From: Grammothele lineata
Lineage: Eukaryota > Basidiomycota > Agaricomycetes > Polyporales > Polyporaceae
Direction: 5' to 3'
NCBI GenBank assembly: GCA_002150815.3
Contig: NDFF03000013.1
Coordinates: forward strand, 496,001 to 560,000
Length of the DNA stretch: 64,000 nt
The notes beneath the pieces are model-generated. The model was not told the origin of the DNA. It ran no database searches and was given only the letters and a program-made list of their open reading frames with translations. The position numbers were made by a program, and so were the translations under genes. This document shows positions 44,059 through 55,700 of the stretch, one piece after another (position 1 is the stretch's first letter; each line of letters starts with the position of its first letter).

Positions 44059-47000
44059 ATGGCCAACATTCAGGTCAACAAGACCGCACACCCTTTCGAC
44101 AAGGCGCGGTTCGAGGCGCTGCTCAATCGCCGTTTCTTCTATGCCCCTGCCTTCGAGATCTATGGCGGTGAGTGATATTAACTAATGCTGTTGTCGACAT
44201 CTTTGTGGTGGGTTTGAGGAACGAGGGTTGTACTGCTTTACTTGTCTCGGGGACAAGGGTGGCGACCGTGGAGGGCGGATATTCGAGGACGGCGGACCGG
44301 CTCAGCCGAGCTGTTAACCCCTCGCACACGCAAGATCCCAACATATCCTTCTATACTGTGATACCCTCGTTGCCATTGGACACACGAGAAGCGTTGGCTT
44401 GTTGGACTCTGGGGTAGTCTTTTTCGCTAGAAGCAGGATTTCTATCATCGTAGCATGCATTTTACCACGAATCATGCGCGTGTTCCCGAGGCGCAGCGTC
44501 ACCATGCTTCGCCACGATTGAACCCGGGGATACAGTCGCACCGCTATTGTGTTGTGTTTTTGGGTCTCTTGGATGCTGAACGTGCTAATCAAAAAGGCTT
44601 ATGGGCAATCATTCTCGGCATCCTGGATACTTGTAACCTTTGGTTAACAATACTGACGTCCTATATTCTTAGGTGTTGCTGGTCTGTATGACTACGGCCC
44701 TCCTGGCTCTTCCCTCCAGAGCAACATCATTGCAGAATGGAGAAAGCATTTCATTGTCGAGGAGCACATGCTTGAGGTCGATACCACCATTATGACTCCT
44801 GCCCCAGTATTCGAGACCTCTGGTCACGTAGCACGCTTTGCGGATTGGATGGTGAAGGACACGAAGAACGGAGAGGTGCTGCGCGCGGATCATTTAGTCA
44901 AGAATGTCCTGGAGGCACGACTAGCAGGCGACCAGGAAGCTCGTGGCCTTGCGACTCAGCCTGTGAAGGAGGACGACAAGAAGAAGAAGAAAAAGGACAA
45001 GGCGAAGGCTGTCGCCGTCAGGCTTGCTGATCATGATGTGAAGGAGTATGAGATGATCCTTGCTCAGGTGCGTGTTGCGCTATATACAGGGCGGGGAAAT
45101 ATATCTCACCCGACACACAGCTAGACAACTACTCCGGTCCTGAGTTGGGTGAGCTCTGCAGGAAATGGGACATCAGGAATCCAGACTCCGGCAACGAAGT
45201 GTCGGAACCGGTGCAGTTCAACTTGATGTTCGCCAGCAGCATCGGCCCGACCGGTCAACATCCGGGTTTCCTTCGGCCAGAGACCGCCCAGGGCCACTTC
45301 CTCAACTTTTCTCGGTTGCTGGAGTTCAACAATGGCCGCATCCCCTTCGCGTCGGCGCAGATTGGGCGCTCTTTCCGTAACGAGATCTCCCCGCGTGCGG
45401 GCTTGCTTCGTGTACGCGAGTTCACTATGGCGGAGATTGAGCACTATGTCGACCCCGAGGACAAGAACCACGAGCGATTCGCCGACGTGCGGGATGTAGA
45501 GCTCGACCTTCTCCCTCGTGATACACAATCCGCCGGGAGCACGCAGGTAACGCGGATGAAGATCGGTGACGCCGTGGACAAGGGTATTGTCGCCAACGAA
45601 ACCCTGGGGTACTTCGTCGCACGTATTCACCAGTTCCTCCTCAAAATCGGCATCAACCCCGCCCGTCTCCGCTTCCGTCAGCATATGGCAAACGAGATGG
45701 CGCACTACGCAACCGATTGTTGGGACGCCGAGATCCAGAACTCGTACGGCTGGACAGAGTGCGTGGGCTGCGCCGACCGCGCGGCGTACGACCTCACCGT
45801 GCACATGGCGAAGACGGGACACCCTCTGGTCGTGCGACAGGCATTGAAAGAGCCAATCATTACTGAGAAGCTCTCGCCGGAATTCAATAAGAAGAACTTT
45901 GGGAAGACGTTTGGGAAGGACACTGCTGCCATCCAGGCACTCATCGGCGGCATGGACGAGGCTGCGCTTGCGAAGATGCAGGGCGAGCTCGCGCAGGGGT
46001 GAGGACCTCGTTTCGCACTCCCGGTCTAGGCCCGCGATTATTTCTCGTCCCTGCTCACACGACCTGCACGCGTTCCATAGGAGCGCTACCGTCTCCGCGA
46101 CAGATGGCAAGCAGTTCACGCTCACGCCTGACCTTCTGACCATAGAAAGGAAGACGTTTAAGCAGTCGAGTTAGTGTTTTTTTATCCTACATCGATCAGG
46201 GTGCAGTGTCAGCTGACCACCTACGTATTCAGTTCGCGAGTTTACACCGAACGTCATTGAGCCGTCGTTTGGTCTCGGCCGCATCCTGTACGCGCTGCTC
46301 GAGCACAGCTTCTGGAGTCGAGAGCAGGACGTCGAGCGCGGGGTGCGTCTTCTGCTACGTGTCGACTGCGCGTTCGCGAAGTCCTCACCCCGAATCCGCT
46401 CGATTGGATGACAGGTCCTCTCACTACCGGCGGTTGTAGCCCCCACCAAGGTTCTGATCGTCCCTCTTAGTGCGAAGCCGGAGTTCGACCCACTCATTCG
46501 CGAAGTCTGTAAGTGCAATGACCCTTCTTCCGTTGACATCCTCCGGGCATGCTGCGCGCTCCGCCCAGCGTCTCTCTCGGAATCCGATGCTCATCCCGTC
46601 TCCGCGTTCATAGCGACGAAACTGCGTAAGGCCGGTATCTTTTCCCGCGTGGACGACTCGAACACGTCCATCGGCAAGCGCTACGCGCGCAATGACGAGC
46701 TGGGCACCCCTTACGGCCTTACACTCGACTTTGCTTGTACGTTCTCACTCCGACACCGGGCCTCCGCCACGCGCGAGGTTGAGCTAACTGCCGGGTGTCA
46801 TCTCCGCGTCTACAGCCGTCCAGAAGCGTACCATGACTCTCAGGTGAGCATCGCGCGTCTCATAATCTATCCCTCGTGGGCCGCGGAGACGCCTCCTTGA
46901 CGTCTTCGCGCGACGTCGTCACCGCTCGGGTTCCCTAGCTCCCCGTCCCCGCCCCTTCGCGCGTCCCGTCTTCCCATTCCACGGTCTTGATCCGAGGGAC

Positions 47001-47231
47001 AAACGTGGTGCTGTTCCGTCGTGGCCCTCGATCCAGGCTTCCACCGACCTGATCGCTGATTCGCTCTCTCTTTTTCTTGTGTGACGTAGGGAACGCGACA
47101 CGACTGGGCAACTCATTGGCGACATCGACGAGGTCATCGGTATCGTCACCGAGCTCGTCAACGGGGGCATCGACTGGGCCGAGGCCTGCAGCCGCCTTCC
47201 GGCGTATGACGGCGTCCAGGCCGTCGAGTGA
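44059..47231 (+). CDS. GRS1: Glycyl-tRNA synthetase
   Basis: Class II glycyl-tRNA synthetase, charging tRNA-Gly in the cytosol and, with the upstream start, probably in mitochondria. Nine exons (44059-44167, 44673-45067, 45121-45998, 46081-46169, 46233-46342, 46415-46508, 46569-46736, 46816-46843, 47090-47231) total 2,013 bases, 670 residues, close to yeast Grs1. Motifs: [96 protein letters not shown] (motif 2), [38 protein letters not shown] (motif 3), and the anticodon-binding end [14 protein letters not shown] Lys-rich insertion ([11 protein letters not shown]) lies near residues 125-135. Intron 1 (505 bases) is far longer than the rest. Confidence 0.97.
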
Positions 47232-50200
47232 ACGACGAGCACCGCGCGGCCGCTCAACGTCCGCAGCTGGCATCCGGCGTGCGGGCTTGGGTCGGGGGAG
47301 GCAGGCACCCCGGTCTCGAGCGCGCTGCTTTGATGCTACTGGGCGACACCGTACGATCGGCGCCGGGCCAAGGGGAGAAAGATAGAGAGGTGCTATGGGG
47401 GAGGTGATATGCTCGATTCGACTACAGAGGGGTTGTATCACGACGCGTCGCGCGTCTCAGCGAGCACAGGCATGTTTGAAGAAGTCAATGTAAATAACAA
47501 AACCGTTCCCCTCCGTGCCTCGCGGGACACGCTGGACAACACGTGCGGGCTAGGGCTTGTATGTGGCCGCCCGCCCCCGATCGCGCCTCGCGCGGACTCG
47601 TGGCTAGTCGTGGTGGCGGCGGACTCGGAGGCTTGATTGATGTGCACGCATTGAGTCTCGCGGAATCAAAACTCGCGTGAAGGCACGTCGACGCGGCGAT
47701 CGCGACGTCGACGTAGGTGGCGCGGCGCCTCCGACGTCGGGGTGACGTGCATTAAGCACAAGACGTTACTCTATGCACGCGTCGATCTCACGGAGGGCGG
47801 CGATCTGAGTGTGCGTGTAGGTATGAAGTGTAGGGTTGAGGGTTCTACGGGCACTTGTACACGGCGGGTGGAAGTAAGGTACTCAAATGAATCGCGCATG
47901 AACGATGCAGCATTTGAGTGGGATGCAGCATGAGCGGAAGAATAGGTATAGCACACCGGATGAGCAGCGTCGCAAGCGGATGTATTCGAGCTAAGTACTC
48001 TCACGCATCAGGTCCAAGATGCGAGGCTTCTCGGCACAGGTACCTCAGAGGAGGACGAGCTAGCGGGAATAGCATGAGTGACCGACATAGTGTGTACATA
48101 GGACGGGGCCCCGGTGGCTCCGCTTCGACGTCCCTGCCTGTGCAATATGAGTGGCCGGCGATATCTGGACCAATATCTGGACTAAGAATCTGTGAGCATC
48201 TAAACATAACGGCACCGAACCCAGACTATCCACCTCGTCCGACAGCCGTCGCACCATCTCGCAAGTGCGTATGTCGGAGCCCAATTGCGTACCGTAATCA
48301 TGCGCACCCGCGACCTTGACAGACTGAGAATCACCTCGCGAAGTGCTGTCAGCGTTTACACACCTCTGCCGCGACGGCGACGGCGGCCACAGATCGCAGT
48401 TCCACGTTCGGTGCTTGAAGTTCGACACAGAGCGCCCTCCCGCGCGGCAAACGGCGGCTTCAAGGGGGAGACTCCAGGGGGCTGGGGGCGCCGCGGCCCC
48501 GGCGGGCGACCCACGCGCGGGTCAGGCGGACGAACGGCGCATACAGTACACTGAGTGGCGGCACGTACAGCGGCAGCGCCCGCAGGCACCCCATGGCACC
48601 CTACAGCGTCCGAGGGCGACGCTTCTGGCGGCGGCGTCGCCCGCACGCGGGCGGTGAGCCTCTTGTGACCGGGTCGTGGTTGGATGGGTGTTTTCGGTTC
48701 GCTTGGGCAATGACCGAGGCCCGAGGGAGTTTGTTGCGACGGAATTGAGGGGGCGACAGACCAATGCTCGGGATTCGTGTTGGTATTGAAGAAGGGCGCC
48801 CTGGTCCCTGACCAGGGTGGACAACTGAAGGTCTGAAGCTTGAAGCATGGAGGGATAAAGCCGAGATGAAGTTCCCAAGCCGTTGGAGCTTGAGCCCGAA
48901 GAGAGAGTTCCGCGTCCCGACGATAGCGACACGAGTGCGGCGGTGGCGAATAGTCACGCACTCACTGGCCGGTGCCACTGCTGGTCACGACTACGTGCGG
49001 TCTCGCGCTGGCATGGTGCATCCTTAGTGGTATGCAGTAGCTGCAGTAGCACACGCCGAGGCGTCAGTAGTGTGCGGCGTCCGCCGCGCCTTCCTGGAAC
49101 GGGTATCCCGGGGCCAAGGCTTAATGGTGGCGACGTCCGCGACGCACGGCCGCGGCGTCGCTCTCGCGCCCAGCGGCATATGTAGTCCGCTATGGAGCTC
49201 GCACAACGCGTCGTCCGTGGGTGGTCGCGACCTGGGGCACAGCGACCTTGCGGAGGCGACCGGGAGCCCGAACGCAGCTGCGTCCGCGAGTCGGTGGCGA
49301 TCAGCACCCGATATTGGATGATGCCCACCGCATCAGTCCGCGCACGAGCGTGTGTAGCAACGGGCCAGGGGGGCGCGTGCTCGCTGGCGGGTCCGACAGC
49401 GTACGCGAAGGGAGCAGGAGGACGCAATATTCGAGTTTGGGAGGACCCTGGATGGCTGCTCAAGGGCTCGATGGCGGATGCGAGATGTGGCGTGCGTGGT
49501 GAGTTTGAGGTCGCGGGATGTTCCTGGTAGGTATTTGGGTTCCGATGGGGTCTGGATATTGGTACGCAGCGGCCACGATGCGTCTAGGCTGTCGTGCTTG
49601 GGTAGTCCCATGACCGTACAGCGCTGCGCCGGTGGATGAGAGAGGAGGGCTGCGATCGTCATCCGCTGTGCAATCGCGCGAGCTTTGCCCCTGCCCACAT
49701 TGTCGCGTCATCTGGACATGTAGGTTTGTTGAGTTCACGTTTCAAGAGACCGGTGAGCCAATCATACGTACGTCAAATCCGCCACTGAGGTATCGAAAGG
49801 GCAGGGTGGATGGCCTGTCTCCGGTTGCGCCATATCGCGGAGGACGAACTGAAGTCGCAGCGGCCAGTGACTGAACTTTCGCTACCCGCGGAACATCGCG
49901 CGATGTTGCGACCAAACCCCACGGGGAAGGCATGACGCACACTCGCTGACAAGCTTCAATATCCCATCGTCAAGGCGTTCAAGAAGGTTCTGCACGCGGT
50001 TCGACAGCCCAGGGACCTCGTCGCGTGTAAGTACTTGATACCTTAAGCTCAGCCGCCCGCCGCATCGCGCCGCGGGGGCCGCTCGCAGAAATAGTGCTCG
50101 AGGAGGGTTCGCGTACGCTTGGCCCCAAAAGGGCACGGCGGCCAGCCACACGTGCACCATTTATGGCAGTGGCGCACCGGGAGGGCAGGGCGGGCGCGGG

Positions 50201-52247
50201 GAAGAGTGAATGAGCGAGCGATGTGGCGGACGCTTCGGATGCCGTATGCGCGCGACGGCGTCGTCAGCAGACCGGGCGTGTGAGGTAAGCCTGCAGAGCG
50301 TCCGGGAGAGTCGTGGGAGCGCGCCCTCGTCCTTGAGTGGACGACGAGAGGCGGGGTAGCGAACGGTTGGCCTCTGGTAGTCGCCGTGCGGTCGCGGGCG
50401 ACTCGTCGTTGTGGGGGCGTTGGAGCAGCAAGCGAAAGCCGTGTGCGCGACGGGGCACGTGAGTGCGGGGGGAGCGGAGAAGGAAGCAACTTCAAGCAAG
50501 GGGAACTGCGCGGGGAGGGCTAGATCGGGGAATATGCGGCACCGGCCGCCAACCTAATGCCTCGTGGCTAGGACCCGCCAGGGCGTTACCGGAGATGGGT
50601 TGGGGAAGGGAACGCTTGACGTGGGGAAACGATGACGCCAGTGAGAAGCCCCTCGGGGGATCTCGCGTCCTGGGTCCTATAATGCGGCCACGCGCTGCGG
50701 CCACCATCTGGCCTGGGCCTGCGGCACCCGCTCCCCCACGGGGAAGGGAACGCGCGAAGGGGGAGCTCACTTGGCGAACGAGTGCGCGAAGAGCGCTGTG
50801 TGGGGCTCCTTTGACGTGCAGAGAGCTTGAAAAGACCGGCTTGGGGACGGCATGCGCGGCTTCGCGCTCAGATCCTTCGTGCACGCTCGCGCGGAGGCTT
50901 AGCGGTCGACGAGTTTAGGTACACCGCGTGCAGGCGCGCATAAGGCTACCACCACTCGTATCCCGGACGCGTCTACCCGAGAGGCAGCCCAGATGCTCCT
51001 TGGCGGAGTGTAACCCCGCGCACAGGGCCAGGGCGTGGACGTCTTAGAGCAAGAGTCTCGCCTCCCGATGGCAGCACCGGCACCCTCGAGAAGCTGTCGG
51101 TGTCTGATCAGTCCGCCAGATGCCAGCCCAGATGACCCCCAGATGTGTCTGCACCGTCGAGGCAGGTGAGCTCCCAAGTATGATCGAACGAACGACCTCG
51201 ACGCACCGGGCGTAAATACGCAGCCCGAGAGGCGGGCGAACCGCAGGGCGGTCCTATCCAGTGATCAATGGGCGACGCCCTGCGATTCCCATGAACGTGG
51301 ATTGGATGCGAGGGCAGTACAGGCTCGCGAGATTGGCCACAGAGACGCGCGGAGCGCCGTGGGGTCTTATGATCTGTGGTTGAGAACGAGCGTGTCGGTC
51401 GATGTCGTAGCCGGCTGCTGCGAATTAAATATTGCACGCTCGAAGCGGTATGGTTGGCCACGATGCTCGATGGGCTGATTGGTCGTTGGGATCTGTCCGA
51501 TTGACACTACGATGCACATTGCACAGACGAGCTCGTGCCGCAGCGCCAGCGAGGGCTGGAACGATGGACGATGGACGCTGAGAGTCATGAGGTAGCTCGC
51601 CTCCTCCTCCGACACAGTCTGGCCTTTTGGACCGAGGGCATGCGGTGCTTGTTGGAGGAATGTGGGGTACGAGCGGGCGAGGACACCCGACGGCCTGTGG
51701 GTCGAGGTCTTGGCTCCGGCGAGTAAAGAGGAAAAGAGGCGTTTACCGGGACATCAGGCTCGCACCGTGGGCTGCTGTAAACCGCCGCGAGCCGCCATGA
51801 GCTTGTGTCGAGCGCGATGCATCGTGTCGAGGCTTATCGTGCCTGTTGGCGAGCCATTCCCCTTCGGGGAGGTGTCGTCGCGATTGGCACTCCGATCTAC
51901 TCCGCCGCCAACCAAAACCGCGTATTTCCGGCGCTTGTTCTTGGGGTGAGGGGTGCGCTCAGATCGCCGACGCGCGATGAGATCCAGATCTGGTTCGTGA
52001 GATGAAGGCCGAAATAGGTCGTCGCCCTCTGGCGAGTCTGGGCCCTACCGCCTATAAAGTTCCCCTCCAGTTCGTCCCATTTTCCCTCTCATCACCTCCG
52101 TCGTGTCTGCGGTCCCGCACGCCCTACCTGCCATTCCCCATCACCACTACTTGTCAACCGCGTCTTTGTCGCGTCCCCTGGAGCCCCACCGCACGCCCAG
52201 CCGACCTCGTCACCCGCGCCCTCCTCCCTTCCTCAGTCACGCGCACC
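47232..52247. other. Gene-poor interval, 5 kb, CpG-rich
   Basis: No coding gene could be supported. It is GC-rich with many CpG-containing frames on both strands, but these lack ATG-anchored, splice-consistent structure. A short perfect hairpin (CCCTGGTC / GACCAGGG, 3-base loop) is at 48801-48820. I saw no transposon terminal repeats, no reverse-transcriptase motif and no tRNA or rRNA. Confidence 0.5.
52051..52060 (+). promoter_or_regulatory. TATA box before the small gene at 52248
   Basis: CCTATAAAGT at 52051-52060 is followed by a long CT-rich leader (52066-52240) and a good start context, ACCATG, at 52245-52250. It supports a real promoter inside the otherwise gene-poor region. Confidence 0.6.
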
Positions 52248-52761
52248 ATGCCTTCGCAGAAGTCCGACTCCTCCGCGTCCTCCACGAGGTCCATCCCTCC
52301 CGAGCAGCTCATCGCGCTCCCCAGCCTCGCGTGCTCGCTTTCATCACTACCACAAGCAAAGAGCATCGATGGCCTTTCCCTCCACCCGACCATGATCGCT
52401 CAGCGCAATGCGGAGTCGCAGGCAAAGGTAACGCGTCTCTCTTCGCTGTCTAGTATAGGTTCTGTAGTGAACATGTATTTATTCACCCAGTTGCAAAAAG
52501 CACTGTCGAAGTCTTCGACAAGTACCAACCTCTCACAACTATACGTTGCTCCTCCTGTGCGTATTTGAGTGAACCTCCGCTGCGCTGGCACGTCTGACGC
52601 GTTGTCGCTCTGTTCAGCCCCCAACGCAGTACGCGCCTTCCAACAACTCGCCACCATTGATGATGCGGAAACCTGTGAGTCCCCCTTCGCGCAAACAATT
52701 TTCGTGGCTATCGTTGTTGACGCATCCGTCTATCCAGACAAAGTCAAAAATCCAAGTCTGA
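52248..52761 (+). CDS. Small Ser-rich hypothetical protein
   Basis: Four exons (52248-52427, 52491-52556, 52618-52674, 52738-52761) give 327 bases and 108 residues, starting MPSQKSDSSASSTRSIPPEQ. No family is recognised. The product is rich in Ser and Pro (STSTNLSQLYVAPP, TQYAPSNNSPPLMMRK) and ends KSKIQV, so it is probably disordered. All three introns have GT-AG ends and sit in frame in this model. The same exon 2 and 3 also stay open in another frame (STVEVFDKYQPLTTI ... NAVRAFQQLATIDDAE), which looks more globular but cannot be joined to this ATG. The TATA element and CT-rich leader upstream argue for transcription. The precise protein is therefore uncertain. Confidence 0.45.
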
Positions 52762-55700
52762 GCGACACCTTTCCCCATAGACTTGTTTTCTTCTCTCCTC
52801 TGTTCCGGGACTTTGCAGTACCTCACACCGTCCTCCGCTGTCATCATCGTGGCTCAAAAGCTATCCGTACGCATTCGATCTTGCTCTGCATCACTAGACG
52901 TTCCTTTTTTTACCCTTATTACCCTTCCACGGCATCGATATCCCTCGCACTCTCTCTGCATATCCTCTCTGTCTCTGCATGGCCATCGTCTCTTCCTCAT
53001 GCTCGCACTCTCCCTCACGTATCCACTTCGCATATGGCTGGCGCCTTTGGGTTTCTAATCATCGCATCCTGTGTCAGTAGCATCACACGAACAGTACACA
53101 TCCGGATGCCTGTGGCTAGTCCTCGAATACATTATACAGTATGGTTACCTCCGCACCCTCCTATGCCGGACTTCGTCGCGCTGTTGGATTAGCAAGGCGA
53201 ATCGAATCGCCTTAGGGCCTACCAATCGAACATATTCCAACGCAGAAGATCATCGCACCATGCTCGGGATTGGTGCGGCGGCGTGTCGTTGCCCGGCGAA
53301 CGCGGACACACACCCTCGACGGTCGAGCGCCGTGGACTCCTTGCGGTTGCGCGTGTCGCTTCGGCGAGGGGCGGTTTCAGGTGGGTGTTCCCGTTCCGCG
53401 GCGACCCTGCACTAGTCGCTCACGCATGCGCGCGCGCCTCGCGACGCGACGCGTGCGGCCGGCGCCTTAGATCTTACACGCTGCGGCCTATCCTAGCTGC
53501 ATCCGCCTCCAGAGTTCACGTTGATACCTGTTAGCGACCAGTGAGGAGCTCCTCCACAGAGCCTAGGCTCGTTCGCCGTCGCTCTGACCTCATCGACCTC
53601 CCTCTATCTTGTCTCCTCGCGCGCGGGCCCGCGGGTACTGGCGTCATACGCCAGTGCGTATCGCAGACGCCGGACACGCTGACGCGACGATTGTTGGTGA
53701 GAACGCGTCTGGGCCTTCAGCCGGTGGGCCTGTGCGCCACAACGCAACGATCTGTTGCTTGCTCCGACGACGCCAGCGCGAAGATAACACCGAGTAGTTT
53801 CCGGGCTACCTGACGAATTTCTGACATACAGGGCTCGTCAGATACCAACACCGTTCGTCAATGTCTCGAACCCTCGCTGAAAGCGTCCGCGAATGGCAGG
53901 TATGTCTCGGGCGCAGGCTTCAGCGGAGGCGCATTGAGGGCGCAGAGACGCTAGGGGGACGAGGCCCGCGATTGGCCCGTGCGCACACAGGCTGGTTGTA
54001 GCGGTAAGGGCCGGGCGGCGACAATACATAAATGCACAGCGTCCAGCCCGCCATGGGTCGCCGCGCGCGTGCACACATACGTTGTTCGCGGACAGCCGAC
54101 GCGCGAGGCGCGAGCACCCTCGATCTCGCGCGCGATGCGCCATGTTGTAAACGGAGCGTCGGGCACTGACGAATGATGTTTAATTTGGGTCCGCGGCGCT
54201 GCGCTCGACGTCGGTGACTCCATTCAACGCCGCCCGCAATTGGCTTTCGCTTTTGTCCTCCACCGCACCCCCGTATTTCTTCATTCAATCTCTAGGCCTC
54301 CCCTCGCACGACGCACCTGCATATGCATGCCAGCCTCAGCGAGCTACGATGGAACACACGCGCATATACGCTGGGCCTCCGTTCCCCGTCGGGCTCGCAT
54401 GTACAAGGCGCTTCCGACAGACCGAATCTGGCCCCCTTATCTCTCGAGCTGACTGACGAAGGGACTTCGAACCCCGTCATGTCAGTGCGGCGGGTTGCGG
54501 TCTGATGCCGTCGCGCGTGCACGTCCGGTGAGCAAAGTCCAATGATTGCTGCTTGCTGTCCGCTCTGGGAAGAAGCCCGGCCTGTGGGAGCGCGCGCGCG
54601 ATTGTATTGTGTCGCACGCAAGCGTGCGCTGCTATAGCCATCTCGGGCGGGGTCGGGGTTCCTGCTGCCCTCCCGCTTATCGAGGACGCGCGACTCGAGT
54701 CCTCGAGGCGGGGTGTAGGACGGGCGAGAGCGGCATCTGACCATTGACGGGAGCGCGTACATACGGATGTGTGCGGTCCCGAGTGTACAGACTTGCGAAC
54801 GCCCAGCCCGGTGGGGCGGCGTATACGTTAGTCTCTATAGGAGGTAAACAGCTAACTAGAATTGCGCAGGACCGTCTTCCAGTGTGTCTAGCTCTCGTGA
54901 GTATGCCGCAATGTTTCTACACGATTGTTCTCGCTGATGGCATCGTGTATGTTCCAGCCCTGCATACTATCCCAGTCAGAACGTACGATTACCGTCCTAT
55001 GATCTGCGCTCGACAGTCGGACCGTGCTTTCACCACATTTGATGTTCCGAACATCTTCCTACCGGGCCCATCACGAGCTCTTCAGCACACATGCTATAGC
55101 CTATAGCCTGCCTGCTGGCTCTAGACATAAAGCACGGAAGCAAACGCATGTTCCGTCGCTGCCGACTCAGCTCCGGACGACGCGGGCCACGTTCGGGGTG
55201 TCCTAGTGTCCCACGACGCGCCTCCTTACGCGTACCTTTCGTCACTACGTCAGAGCCAACGATATCGAGTCTCGGTGCCTCACGCGGTCCACGCGCGAAC
55301 AACTCACAAGCTTCAAGCTTCACACCATTGCCGCGGTACGACTCCTGCAGGACGGCAGTCGGGACAGCGGTGCGCGAGCTCCTATCTACACGCCCGCCCT
55401 ATCGTCAACACCGTCGGCGGTCGTCGTCACCGCCATCGCGAACGACGTGGACTGGTACCCTCGAAGACGGCTTACAAGCATTTTACGTGAAGGTGCTCGT
55501 GGTGGCAGGTACGAGCGCCAGCCCCGCGCGGTATCTCCGTCGCACGCGTGCTTACCCCGGTCTCTTGGTAGTTCACATTTCCCCGCCCGCTGCCCCTGTG
55601 GCCTCCCCGCATGTTGCTTTCTCTGAGAATATGACGCGTGGTGACCTGTGGCTACTCCGAGCTATCGACGAAGTTCGAACTCGAAGAGGTCAGGTCAGGT

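Noticed and set aside
48356..48961. 201-codon minus-strand frame
   Set aside because: Non-ATG start, Pro/Arg-rich, no homology signal by eye.
54455..54505. Sequence resembling a tRNA B-box (GGGGTTCGAAGTCCC on the minus strand)
   Set aside because: Stem pairing is poor, no matching A-box or anticodon arm at the right distance, so no tRNA was called.
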